Of a stretch of 64,000 bases of DNA, positions 41,164 to 51,200 are shown one piece after another (positions within the stretch are counted from its first letter, which is position 1; every line of letters begins with the position of its first letter). A model generated the notes under the pieces. That model was given only the letters and a program-made list of their open reading frames with translations. It was not told where the DNA came from and ran no database searches. The stretch covers positions 1,984,001 through 2,048,000 of the forward strand of contig NZ_CP084472.1 of the NCBI RefSeq assembly GCF_020405225.1, in the 5' to 3' direction. Source of the DNA: Natrinema sp. DC36. Lineage in GTDB: Archaea; Halobacteriota; Halobacteria; Halobacteriales; Natrialbaceae. The translations under genes were made by a program, and so were the position numbers.

Positions 41164-44100
41164 TCAGAGCACCTTGTCCTCGACAATTTCGGGGACGACG
41201 TTCTTCTCTGCGAGTGGTGTGATGTTGATCGCGACGCCATGCTTGTGGTTCGGCTGGTAGCCGGCAGTCGTCACCTCTGAGAGCGCACGATCCTCCCAGT
41301 CGGCGGGGATGTCCGTGGCGACCTCGTCGCAGTCTTCAGAGATCCCCTCGGCCAATTCCTTGTACTCGTCAACGTCGGCGGCGAGTTCCGAAAGCAGCCG
41401 CTGGCGTTCAGAGACGCCTGCATCCCCGATCTGGGCTTGGCCGGCGTCTTCAAACTGGTTGAAGTAGTACGTCATGAACAGAACCCCGTTGCTCGCGTAG
41501 TGCGACGAGCCCGTGAGATCGTCGTAGTGCTCGAAGAGGTCGTAGAGATGGGCCTCGACGGGTTCGGTGCCGTCATCGGCGTAGGCCTCGAACGCAGCCT
41601 GTAGATCGTCGAGTGCATCAAGCCACTCGTCTTGGTTCTTCTGAACAGTCTCGTAGAACGAGGGACTGAACAGGTCTTCCATATCCACGTCCTCCAGATC
41701 GGCGAGGGATTCGAGGGTATCCAGCCGAGAGGCCGTCCGATCTCGGAACTCCGCGACGCGCTGGGCTGCCTCTGCGGCGCGTTCTTGCTTCGCCTCGGGC
41801 CAGTCGCGCGGGTTGGCCTGCGCGAGTTCGCCGAGCTGTTCCTCGAAGACGCTGAGCTGTTCGAGGCCGCTCTCGCAGCGTTCGTACTCTTCAGCGGCGT
41901 CGGCTCGCTCCGAGGTAGAGAGCGACTCGTCATTACGGCGGCTGTTCGCGGCTGCGCGCCGCTCGCGGAGGTACGTCCGCCTGGGCTCGAGGTACTGGTT
42001 CTGTAGGCGGTCGAAGATGCTCGCGTCTAACTGGTGGTAGTCCACGAGGCAGCCGAACCCTTCCCCTTCGGGATCGGAGACGAGCCGCTTTGTCGAAATC
42101 CGCCAAAGGATCGGCGTCCGGTCGAACTTCGAGATATGGTACTCGAAAAGGTCGTTTTCGAGCCATGCCCGGAGATTCGGGTAAGCTTCGTCGCCTGCGC
42201 TCCGGTTACCAAGTACCTTGTCGACTTCTGCGAGCCGATCGGTTGCGTGGTCGCCCCAGACACGTTCGAACTGTGCTTCGATGCGAGTGAGGAGATCGTC
42301 CTCACCGTCAATTTTAGAGAGCGGAACAATCCCATCGTTAGCGTTGTGGACAGAACGAAGCGTGAAATGCAATAGGAGGTCTTTGACTTGTTCGGGGAAG
42401 TCGTCGGAAACTCCCGTAACAGCTTCAGGATCGTACTGTACCCGCTTGCGTGGGTTTTCATTCGTCCGGAGAGAAATCTCTTGGAGGACAGTTTCACGCT
42501 GCTTGTCGGTGATGTTGAAGCAGTCAAAGACAGCCTCATCAATATCATCAGTACGCGACTGGAAGTTTTCACCAATTGTTTCGAGCCGGCGTGCAGCTGC
42601 CTCCCCTAATTTTTCTAGTGATGACGATTCATCGACTATGCGATCAGGATCATCAAGATTGAGCTTCTCGCGAAGTTCTCGATGTGGATGCTGATATTGT
42701 GGGAGCTGATCCCTACTACCTAGAACTTGCAGAAGAATAGGGCCAGAATAGTATGGGGAGTTGAACTCGTACTGGCGTCTCTGGATGATGTATCCAACGG
42801 CATCTTTCGGGAGTTGAGCAATTCGTTCGATTCCCTCTAGTTCGCTAGGCCACGGGAGCCTTGAGACATGGCTAACCTCCCAGTGACGATCTGGTGTCTG
42901 TCCAAGCATAAGATAGGTTATTAAGTGGGAATTCGCGTACCCGAGCATTGACCAGCTGTCAACATCGGGAGCGAAAATCTTTCCTGCGTGATCAAATAGA
43001 GATCCCGGGTTGAGGTAACCAAACCGTCGGCCTCCCTCTTTCAGATATGTATATGTGAGTACTTCTTTGAAATAATAGTCTTCATTTCGTGGGTAAGATC
43101 CGGGGTGACGCTTTACTTCAGATCCGTCCTGCCCCCAGTATATAGTCCGATCTATGCGCGGTAGTAACCATGCATCCTTACCGCCTTTTGCGTAGGGGAC
43201 AAACCCGTCTCCACTACTCTCCCAGAATCTACGTACGAACCTGCCATTATTCCCGGTTGTAAGTCCCGCTTTAACAGAGCCAGCGCTTTCCACCTCCATT
43301 CCACCGTTATCCGCATCAAAGACGATGTCTGAGTCAAATAGCGCCCTAATCTCTCTGGGCATCCAGTATGAAAGTGGAGACCCCGGAATCAGCGAAAACT
43401 CCTCCAAATCTCGCACGAAATTTCTCTCAATCTCGCCGTCATACCTGTGGAAGGAGGTTTTCAGAAAGAGACTCTCTTTCTTCTCCTTCGGAATGTCGTG
43501 TAGCCGTATGAACCTCGCAGAAGGCCGCTTACTCGTAGTATTCCCTGCACGAACCACGGTTCCGGCGGTTCTGACGGTAGCGTTGTCAAGTACGTCATTA
43601 CCATACTCGGTCAAGAAATCAAATGTTCCAAGGCGACCGATGAAGTCCTCCCGGAAATCCTCCAAACTCTGTTTAAACATAAATGTCCGAGGAACAATCA
43701 TTCCAATACGACCATTTTCTTGCGTCATCGACATACACCGCTCGAAGAAATTGATGTAGTATTCTGCGGTGTATTGATATTCTTCTTCCAAATACTTCCG
43801 AACATTCGGTGGAATCCGCCCCTGCGATCCGTATGGCGGATTCATTAGCGCTACGTCGTACTCCTGCGTTAGTACCACCAATAGATTCAGGAAGCTCTTG
43901 AGGTTCTGTTCTCCGAACGAATCGCTCGTCCGTTCTTCGACGGCACGCCGAAGTGCCTTCAAGAAGGAGTGTAACGACTGATGAGCCCCCTCGTTGTAGT
44001 CGGAGAGTTCGGACTGCGTCTTGCTGGAGTCGAACACGTCCTCAAGCGTCCCGCTTACGTCGAGTAGACTGCCGAGCGCCTCCGTGTGCTGGAACGTGTC

Positions 44101-45369
44101 GATGACCTCGCCGAGCGCCTCGCGCAGGTCAGTCCCCTCGCCGGTGATTTCGTCTAGCACCTCGGCGCCCTCTTCGACCTCCGCGACGCGAGCGTCCGCA
44201 CAGACGATGTCGACGTTGGGCATCTCGAACTGGCCATCTTCCTCCTCGGTACGCGTTCGAGCCTTCAGGTACAGATTGAACGCCGAAAGCTGACACGAGC
44301 GCAGGTCGATATCGACGCCGTAGAGGTTGTGTTCGAGTACCTTCGCCGGAATCTCGGCACGGTCGAGGTCGGTCTCGGCCCACCAGATGCGCTCCAGCAC
44401 GTCGAACGCGTACAATAGGAAGTGTCCGCTCCCACATGCGGGGTCAATGACTCGCAGTTCAGACGGGTGATCGAACTCGGGGGCGTCGCCGACCTCCTCG
44501 TCCGGGATGAGGTACGTACAGAGTTCGGGAACGGACGGACTGTTTTCCGGCGTGACCAAGCGCTCCTTGCGTTCCTCAGGACTGAGTGCTTCCGGCTCCG
44601 GCACCGTCGACTCCTGTCCGGTTGCTTCGAGATAGAGTTTCCCGAGCGAGTTGTCGGTGAGCATCCGAACGACCCAGTGTGGCGTGTAGAACTGGTTCGC
44701 CGGGCCCACGTCCACCGGTTCGAGCGTGTTCTTCGCGTCGAGAGCTTCGACGACAGGACGATTGTAGTACTCGTACACCCACCCCAACACGTCGTCGCCT
44801 CGCCACACTTCGTCGGGTACCTGATCGAGCATTCCGCAGAGATCTTCGAACGTGTCGTCGTCGGGGTCGATCAGGCTGTAGGTAGTCGAGCGGTCGAAGA
44901 GGATCTCGATCTCCTCAGCTAGGTCGTCGCACGCGTTCCGGTAGGCTTCGAGGACGGCCTCCTCCTCGAGCATAAACTCCTCGGTGACTAGCCGGTCTGC
45001 CGCCGGCGTGAGTCCGTCCTCGCGGAAGGCCGTGACTTCGTTGTCGACGAAGTCCCGAACCTCCATACAGCGGAGCGCGGCCAGTCGGTTGACAATGGTG
45101 TAACCCACGCCCGTAATGTACTCCTCGTAGCTGCTCTCCCAGTTGTCGCCATCGACGGCTTCGAGTTCGATGGCCTCAACGAGGTCGTCCTGCTCCTCGC
45201 TCAGGGACACGTCTTCGTCCGGCTTCTCGTCGAGGTCGTACTCGTCCTCGAGCTGGTAGCGAACGTTCGCCTCGACACGGTCGCGCATCTCGGTGACGAC
45301 GTCCTCGAGATGCTCGCGCTCTTCCTTGTCGAGCTGGGCCTTGCGGGGTTGGGTAGATTGTCCGTCCAT
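41164..45369 (-). CDS. pglX: BREX PglX adenine-specific DNA methyltransferase
   Basis: A 1401-residue protein. S-adenosylmethionine site DPACGSGHFLLYAF at about residue 307 and catalytic NPPY (VALMNPPYGSQGRI) at about 505, followed by a long specificity region and a coiled C-terminus (CESGLEQLSVFEEQLGELAQ). It modifies host DNA at non-palindromic adenine sites and is needed for phage exclusion. The part after NPPY, about residues 500-930 (42,580-43,880), is visibly AT-richer than both ends, as if the recognition domain had been exchanged. It is divergent from the Kiwa-like pair, sharing a 163-base promoter region. Confidence 0.92.
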   Translation of the reverse strand: MDGQSTQPRKAQLDKEEREHLEDVVTEMRDRVEANVRYQLEDEYDLDEKPDEDVSLSEEQDDLVEAIELEAVDGDNWESSYEEYITGVGYTIVNRLAALRCMEVRDFVDNEVTAFREDGLTPAADRLVTEEFMLEEEAVLEAYRNACDDLAEEIEILFDRSTTYSLIDPDDDTFEDLCGMLDQVPDEVWRGDDVLGWVYEYYNRPVVEALDAKNTLEPVDVGPANQFYTPHWVVRMLTDNSLGKLYLEATGQESTVPEPEALSPEERKERLVTPENSPSVPELCTYLIPDEEVGDAPEFDHPSELRVIDPACGSGHFLLYAFDVLERIWWAETDLDRAEIPAKVLEHNLYGVDIDLRSCQLSAFNLYLKARTRTEEEDGQFEMPNVDIVCADARVAEVEEGAEVLDEITGEGTDLREALGEVIDTFQHTEALGSLLDVSGTLEDVFDSSKTQSELSDYNEGAHQSLHSFLKALRRAVEERTSDSFGEQNLKSFLNLLVVLTQEYDVALMNPPYGSQGRIPPNVRKYLEEEYQYTAEYYINFFERCMSMTQENGRIGMIVPRTFMFKQSLEDFREDFIGRLGTFDFLTEYGNDVLDNATVRTAGTVVRAGNTTSKRPSARFIRLHDIPKEKKESLFLKTSFHRYDGEIERNFVRDLEEFSLIPGSPLSYWMPREIRALFDSDIVFDADNGGMEVESAGSVKAGLTTGNNGRFVRRFWESSGDGFVPYAKGGKDAWLLPRIDRTIYWGQDGSEVKRHPGSYPRNEDYYFKEVLTYTYLKEGGRRFGYLNPGSLFDHAGKIFAPDVDSWSMLGYANSHLITYLMLGQTPDRHWEVSHVSRLPWPSELEGIERIAQLPKDAVGYIIQRRQYEFNSPYYSGPILLQVLGSRDQLPQYQHPHRELREKLNLDDPDRIVDESSSLEKLGEAAARRLETIGENFQSRTDDIDEAVFDCFNITDKQRETVLQEISLRTNENPRKRVQYDPEAVTGVSDDFPEQVKDLLLHFTLRSVHNANDGIVPLSKIDGEDDLLTRIEAQFERVWGDHATDRLAEVDKVLGNRSAGDEAYPNLRAWLENDLFEYHISKFDRTPILWRISTKRLVSDPEGEGFGCLVDYHQLDASIFDRLQNQYLEPRRTYLRERRAAANSRRNDESLSTSERADAAEEYERCESGLEQLSVFEEQLGELAQANPRDWPEAKQERAAEAAQRVAEFRDRTASRLDTLESLADLEDVDMEDLFSPSFYETVQKNQDEWLDALDDLQAAFEAYADDGTEPVEAHLYDLFEHYDDLTGSSHYASNGVLFMTYYFNQFEDAGQAQIGDAGVSERQRLLSELAADVDEYKELAEGISEDCDEVATDIPADWEDRALSEVTTAGYQPNHKHGVAINITPLAEKNVVPEIVEDKVL

Positions 45370-45532
45370 GCGAAACTCAGTGATGTTTCAAGCAGAGCCA
45401 TTGAGATGTCTTGAACATTGTCCATCAGTTGCCAGTGCTGATACTCGAATTCTCGTGGTCAATCGCGAGAAAATAGTCTAACAGAGTGATACAAAAGTGA
45501 CTTTGAGCAGGGGATAGAATCTTGCAAACCTA

Positions 45533-46102
45533 ATGGGGCGCATTCCGAGTTGGGCCAAGGTAGTCCTCTTCTTGAGCTCCTATAGCCCGCTCTACATCAT
45601 CATCGCACTTCGCGCCCACAACGCCGAGCTTTCTATTCTGGGACTCCAATTGGAACCAGTTGGTTTCGGGCCGGTCGAATTGTCCTACCTCTCCCTTGGC
45701 TCGCTACTCGTCACAGTCGTTAGCGTGGCGTTCTTGGCCGTAATGATCCGGATGAACCGGACACGACAGGGTCAGATGAGCGAAATCGAACACTATCGGA
45801 ATCGATCGGATATGTTCACGGAGTACCTGCTGGTCTACATCTTTCCCTTCATCGTGTTCGAGTTCTCGAATATGTTCGACGTGGCGGCGTTTCTAGTCCT
45901 ATTCATAACCGTCGCAGCAATCGTAATCCGTTCTAATCGTCTCTTCGTCAATCCCGTACTGATCGCCTTTCGGTATCGGGTGTATGAGGTCGAAACAGAG
46001 CACGATAGACGAATTCTCCTCACCAAAGAGCGGCTTGATGGTAATGACATAACAATCAACACCGCAAGAATAAGTAGCGATGTCTATATTACTACAAGAT
46101 AA
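45533..46102 (+). CDS. KwaA-like membrane protein (Kiwa system)
   Basis: A 189-residue protein with four hydrophobic segments (AKVVLFLSSYSPLYIIIALR; LSLGSLLVTVVSVAFLAVMI; YLLVYIFPFIVFEFSN; AAFLVLFITVAAIVI) and a soluble C-terminus (RVYEVETEHDRRILLTKERL). KwaA in Kiwa is a membrane protein of this size and topology, encoded directly before kwaB. The assignment rests on topology plus the DUF4868-like partner, not on strong motif identity. Its TAA overlaps the partner's ATG (TAATG). It is transcribed against the surrounding BREX genes. Confidence 0.65.
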   Translation: MGRIPSWAKVVLFLSSYSPLYIIIALRAHNAELSILGLQLEPVGFGPVELSYLSLGSLLVTVVSVAFLAVMIRMNRTRQGQMSEIEHYRNRSDMFTEYLLVYIFPFIVFEFSNMFDVAAFLVLFITVAAIVIRSNRLFVNPVLIAFRYRVYEVETEHDRRILLTKERLDGNDITINTARISSDVYITTR

Positions 46103-47112
46103 TGAGTACAGCGAGCGAAGACGAAGCTCGAGACCAGTTTGACGACCTGGTCGATTTTCTCCAACGGATCGAAGCGGTCGACACGAGCGAACTCGGGATC
46201 GATCTGCTGTTGGCTCGGCTTGACAAAGGAAGTGATGAGGAGTACGCCTACAACTTCGAGCGCATCTCGTTAGATCAAGAGATTCCCGAGGAACTGGAAG
46301 GGCTGGTACGCGAGAAGGTCGAGAACAAGCAGTCCGCCCTCGAAAGCGATAAGATCCGCTTTTCTGACTACAGCATAGAAAACCGCGATCGCGATCAGAC
46401 GTTCGTCCAGTACGAACCCGCCGAAAACATCCCGCAGTTCGATAATTTTGAGCGCCTCCTCGAAGGGCAACGATTCAGCCACACCACATATACTGAGCCA
46501 CCGAAGCCGGAGTTTCAAGCGATCCGTATTCAAGACGGCGAGACGGGGGAGATGGCGATCGCCTTCTTGAATTATTCGCGAAGTCAAATCATGGGGCGGA
46601 CGTCGTGGGCTCGGATGAAGGTAGGGAGTGAAAAACATCGGAAGGTGGATGATTCTCTGATCTCCATCCCCGACCGCGTCGACGCCGTGTATTACGACGA
46701 GATGATGTACATCTTCGTCCAATCGAAGTTCGAAAAGGTGTTTGATTATCTAGCCGAGTACGAACGATGCGCTGACAACGTCATCGAGACTATCGAAGAG
46801 ACGGATATTCCGTTCCATGACTTCGAGATGTTTAGCGAGGCCGTCTACGGCAACAACCGCGTCCTGCGGCTGATGTACAAAGTCCACGAGCGCGGAGTGT
46901 ACGAGGACATGGATTCGGCAGATGCGGCGTATATTCGTGAGAACTTCGATAGCGACGTGAAGTTCGAGGAGAACGGGGACGGAGAGATGGCTATCAAGAT
47001 GGACGACAAACGAGACGTCTGGGCAGTCCTTCGGTTCTTCAATGATGACCACCTCGACTCGCCTCTCACAGATGAACAGTACATTTCGCTATCCAAGCAG
47101 GATGCCGGGTGA
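46102..47112 (+). CDS. KwaB-like DUF4868 protein (Kiwa system)
   Basis: A 336-residue protein matching DUF4868 in layout. It has a beta-rich first half (EPPKPEFQAIRIQDGETGEM), then VDAVYYDEMMYIFVQSKFEK at about 192-211, the marked DUF4868 stretch. Next comes the helix VFDYLAEYERCADNVIETIE and an end with DKRDVWAVLRFFNDDHLDSP, then LTDEQYISLSKQ. KwaB is the cytoplasmic DNA-binding effector of Kiwa and works with membrane KwaA. Start overlaps kwaA by one base, so translation is coupled. It is convergent with the nuclease gene at 47177. Family likely, activity inferred. Confidence 0.75.
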   Translation: MSTASEDEARDQFDDLVDFLQRIEAVDTSELGIDLLLARLDKGSDEEYAYNFERISLDQEIPEELEGLVREKVENKQSALESDKIRFSDYSIENRDRDQTFVQYEPAENIPQFDNFERLLEGQRFSHTTYTEPPKPEFQAIRIQDGETGEMAIAFLNYSRSQIMGRTSWARMKVGSEKHRKVDDSLISIPDRVDAVYYDEMMYIFVQSKFEKVFDYLAEYERCADNVIETIEETDIPFHDFEMFSEAVYGNNRVLRLMYKVHERGVYEDMDSADAAYIRENFDSDVKFEENGDGEMAIKMDDKRDVWAVLRFFNDDHLDSPLTDEQYISLSKQDAG

Positions 47113-47176
47113 TTCAGTCAGAGTGGGGTGAGAACGCGTTGTCAGAACCGTTAGTGAACTCCAACGGTTCGAGATT

Positions 47177-48220
47177 CTACGCAGTTTCCTTCTGAAGTAT
47201 TCTCCGGGCTTCTGACTCCAGCGCACCGAAATTCAGATCTTGATCTGATCGACAGGTAATTCGCACGCCGCTTCGACCACTACTCCGCATATCATCTTTA
47301 ACTGCGACTGAATCGACATCAATTCCGAGAGCTTCGGCGATCTCTCCAGCGTTCAGTGCCTCGGTATCGACATCGTACAGGTCGATATGGAACAAGGTGC
47401 GTTTTGTTCGAATTGCGATACGGCGCTTTCGGCCCTTATTGAAGGCGACGTAGTGTTTCTGACCCCATTCTGGCCCGTTGAGGAATTCGAGTTCCTGTAG
47501 TGCAGTCGTGACGTCTTCCAACAGGTCGGCAGTTTGCTCGTTCGAACGCTCGTTGAGGTGCCAACTCTGTCCGTCCTCCTTCCACGGCTCGTCGGAGGTG
47601 TCGGGACTCACATCGGTCACGGTGTGTTCTGGCGTCGGAATTGTCTGTTCTGCATCGAGATACAACCGGTCGTCGTCCTTGAGGAGTTGGAACTCGATAA
47701 CGGAGATGTCGATCGACCTGTCGCTGAGCCACCGAAGCACGATATCCAGCCGCTCGCGGACGGACTCACCGACGAAGACGATCCGCTGATCCTGGTTGAG
47801 CGTGTAGTCCTCGTTGCAGAACTCGTCAAGTACCTCGGTAAACGTGGTTTCTTCCTCGTAGAGCGTCTGCCCCCACGTTGTAGATTTGAACTTTTTAAAT
47901 TGGTCGCGAAGTTTGGAGTAATCCCAGTGTGAGGTGTACGCGGCATACTTGAGGCCCTGAAAATCGACTTTCGGTTTCAACGCGCCTCGTTTGAGTTCGA
48001 TAGCAACCACATTGGCATCTCGGTCGATAGCGAGGAGATCGATCCCATCGCGGATCTGCTTCACGGAGACTTCTCGACCGATGAGCCGAAAGTCCTCGCC
48101 GAGAATACTTTCAGGACTATTTATAATCCACTCCCGGAGATCATCCTCACGAAATCCCTCATCTTTCAGGGAAACTGTTTCTAATGTGGAAACGTCTTCC
48201 TCATCCCCGACTCTGAGCAT
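47177..48220 (-). CDS. NucS-like PD-(D/E)XK nuclease in the BREX locus
   Basis: A 347-residue protein. Helix DLREWIINSPESILGEDFRL (residues 27-46), then RDGIDLLAIDRDANVVAIEL followed by KRG. Asp61 and E75-L-K77 form the PD-(D/E)XK site in the NucS/EndoMS-like arrangement. The rest has strands and a C-terminal domain (HYVAFNKGRKRRIAIRTKRT) like those behind stand-alone NucS-type nucleases in phage-defence islands. It starts 44 bases after the second brxC gene stops on the same strand, so it may be cotranscribed with the BREX operon. Substrate unknown. Confidence 0.75.
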   Translation of the reverse strand: MLRVGDEEDVSTLETVSLKDEGFREDDLREWIINSPESILGEDFRLIGREVSVKQIRDGIDLLAIDRDANVVAIELKRGALKPKVDFQGLKYAAYTSHWDYSKLRDQFKKFKSTTWGQTLYEEETTFTEVLDEFCNEDYTLNQDQRIVFVGESVRERLDIVLRWLSDRSIDISVIEFQLLKDDDRLYLDAEQTIPTPEHTVTDVSPDTSDEPWKEDGQSWHLNERSNEQTADLLEDVTTALQELEFLNGPEWGQKHYVAFNKGRKRRIAIRTKRTLFHIDLYDVDTEALNAGEIAEALGIDVDSVAVKDDMRSSGRSGVRITCRSDQDLNFGALESEARRILQKETA

Positions 48221-48264
48221 GGTGGCGAGATAGAATCACGGGCGCACGATAATGTTTTATAATG

Positions 48265-51200
48265 TCAGTCGAGCGGCTCGATCATCATAACAGAGCCATC
48301 GGGTAGCTCGTCCATAGTTTCTCGAATCCGCTGCAACTGCTCGTCGACACCGCCAAGTAACTGTTCGGCTTCTTCGATCAGTTCACCTACGTGTTCCTCA
48401 CTCGGCGGGCTGGTTCCCTCTACTGCATCAACTACCTTTTCGGTAAGATCGTGACCAGGATACTCGGATTGTAGTTCGCCGGCAAGCTCCTCAAGCCGCT
48501 CGTCGACTTCGAAGGGATTCTCTGCCTCATCGAGGAGATGCTCTACCTCGTTGACGCTCGGGGGCTGTGACCGACTGAGCATCTCGTTCACATCGGTTGT
48601 GATCGGATGGTTCGGGTGTTCCTCCTCAAGTCGTCTTGACGCATCACGAAGTCGCGACCAGAGCGATGCCTCGCTGCCGGATGCGTCGAGGAGCTGCCGT
48701 GAACGTTCGTATCGTTTGGCCTGCTGGACGACCGTCGGGTCGACGAGGTCTTCCTCCGAGAACGAGTCACCGTTCCACGCCGTCTCGAAGAGGTTGTAGA
48801 GATCGTCGATGGTCACGCTGTCGAATTCGACGCCAACGCGGTCGGCGATTTCCTTGCTGCTCCCATCGTGTGCATAGAGCCACGTAACGAGGCTGGAAAC
48901 CACACTCTCTGGTTCCTCTTCGGGCGGCGTTTCTCCCGTGGTGCGTCTGTACTGTTCACGGACGACAGTTCGTCTGTGAGCGTCGGCGTCGTCGATCATC
49001 GCCCGGAGACGGTCAGTACCAGGTACCTCGTCTCCGCCAACGATCGTCTGCATCTCGCCCGTGATGTCCGCTCCGGGGTACAGCCGTTGCATCTCTGTCG
49101 TCCGCTGGCTGAACCGCTCCCAGAGGGTGTCACCGTCTTCACCCGGGCTAAATAGCCCTCTTGCCCGAGCAAAGCGCTCGGTTTGCTGTTCGATCTCGTC
49201 GGATGCGAAATCGTCTGTATCGAGGGATTCGCCACCGAGTGCGGGTTCGAAAGCTGCTTCGAGTTCGTCCAGCGAAGCGCCTTCGCCGAACTCTCTGCTG
49301 ACTCCACGCAGGACGCGTTTCACTAGCACGCTGTTCTCGTCCACCCACTCGGCCAACTCCGAGAGCCATGCGTCGGGATCGGTTCCGTCCGGTTCCTCGC
49401 CGATCAGTGTCTCGACAGTCTCACGAATTTGGTCGGGATCAATACCGTCCAACGACTCGAATCGAATCTGGACTTCGGTGAGGTTCGTCTTGTTTCTGAC
49501 TGCTCGCCCGATCTCGTCCGGTTCGGTGATGTACTCGTCGTCTCGGCGAAGCGCGATCTCGTTAGCTGTTGCGAGTGTGATCAGTAGTGCCGAAATCGAC
49601 TCCTGTGGCGTCCCGCGATATGTACCTCCGCGCTGGACAGTCTGATCAAGCAGATCTTCAGCACGAAGCGATTGGCTGGCTTCGTACTCATCAAGGAACT
49701 CCAGACACCAACCGTCAGCGAGTTCTGCCCTATCGGTGTCCACGCCGAGCGTGACGGCGTCCTCAGCCGAAAGGGGCCAGTCGCCGACGCCGCGGAAGAA
49801 CCGTGCCATCTGCTTGGCGTCGTCGACTTCCGTTATCCCGTTGGTCAGGACGAACCGCGTCCCACTGAACACGGACTGTACCTGCTCAGCCACCACTCGT
49901 TCGAACGCGTCACCGTATCGCCCTCTCGTCCCGCCAGTTCGGACGTAGACATCGGCTTCGTCGAGCTGGTCGCGAACCGTCGACTCGAGTGCACGCTGTT
50001 CATCGCGATGGTCGGACTCTAAGTCCGGGTACGTCTCCGTTTCCTCCGAGAGGACTTCCTGCATTCCCATCACGTCACGCAGGCGATCAACCGTCGATTC
50101 CGGAACGTCAACGGCGATGAGAACGTGTTCGCCACCGTCCCGTCCCTCGTTGGTCGACTGCCACGCCTCTACCTGATCGCTCACCGTGTCTGGTCGATCT
50201 GCGACCAGTCGAACACGAACGGAGTCGAACTCGGGCGTCGGGGCTCGTTCGATGGGATCGAGGACGGAGTAGCCGAATCGGAGCGGCACTCTACGCTCTC
50301 CCTCGAGGTCGACCTCGTGTCGACTCCCTTCCGAAAGCAGATGATCACTCCCCTCCTGAAGGGAACTCTCCAACTTGGCTGAGAGCCGATGCGACGAGAT
50401 CTGCTGTGCACGAGTTTTCGCCCGGGTCAGGATATCCTCCTGCTTTTCCGAGACCAGCAGATACTCCTCGTCACCACGGTCGTTCGTCTCTGTCAGCACC
50501 TTCCGATCCTCAAGGAGATCAGACAGCGCCGACTCCACGTCGTCCCGAACGGACTCGAACGACTCGTCAGTCGACTTGACCATCAACCGAGCGAGGTTCG
50601 CCGGTGTCGACGGCACTTCAGAACGAACTTGATTGAGGAGGTACAGCGCCTTCGCGACACGGACAGAGAACGCATCCTCGTTGCCGCTAGCCGAGGGGAT
50701 GAGTTTGTTCTCGACCATTTCCTGCACCCACAACGGGATATAGGTCGTCTCCTCAACGAGCAGATCGTACAGCTCATCCCACGTGACGAGGGCACCGACT
50801 GGCTTCTCTCCCCACCCGAATCGGGTGAATAGTGACCGGACGAGGATGAGCAACGCCCGGCCCTGTACGTACTCCTCCTCAGTCACACGTCCTCGCGGCA
50901 TCAACTGCTGAATCACCGTTCGTAAGAGCCCGAGATCGTATTCGCGGAAGGGGTACGACTCGACAGCGTCGGGATCGTCACCGGCAATGTCGGAGTATGC
51001 GTCGAGCGTCAAGCCGGGCATTACCCGGAGAGCAGACTCGACATCCTGTTCGCCATCGGTGTCCTTTTGCAGCCATCGTTTACGGACGATGATCTCGGTG
51101 TCCGCCCCCTCTAGCGGCTCTTGTGCTCCGTACCACGGCTGTTCTGTGACTTCCGTATCTTCGAACTCACCGTGGATACGTTCGATCGGGTACTGCCCAG

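Noticed and set aside
34693-45369. DISARM instead of BREX
   Set aside because: A SNF2 helicase and a methylase fit both, but PglZ, BrxB and two BrxC-type ATPases are present and no DrmA/DrmB-like protein is seen.
37678-45369. Type I restriction-modification system
   Set aside because: There is no HsdS-type specificity subunit and the helicase is SNF2-type in a separate gene; the methylase is of PglX size and sits with pglZ.
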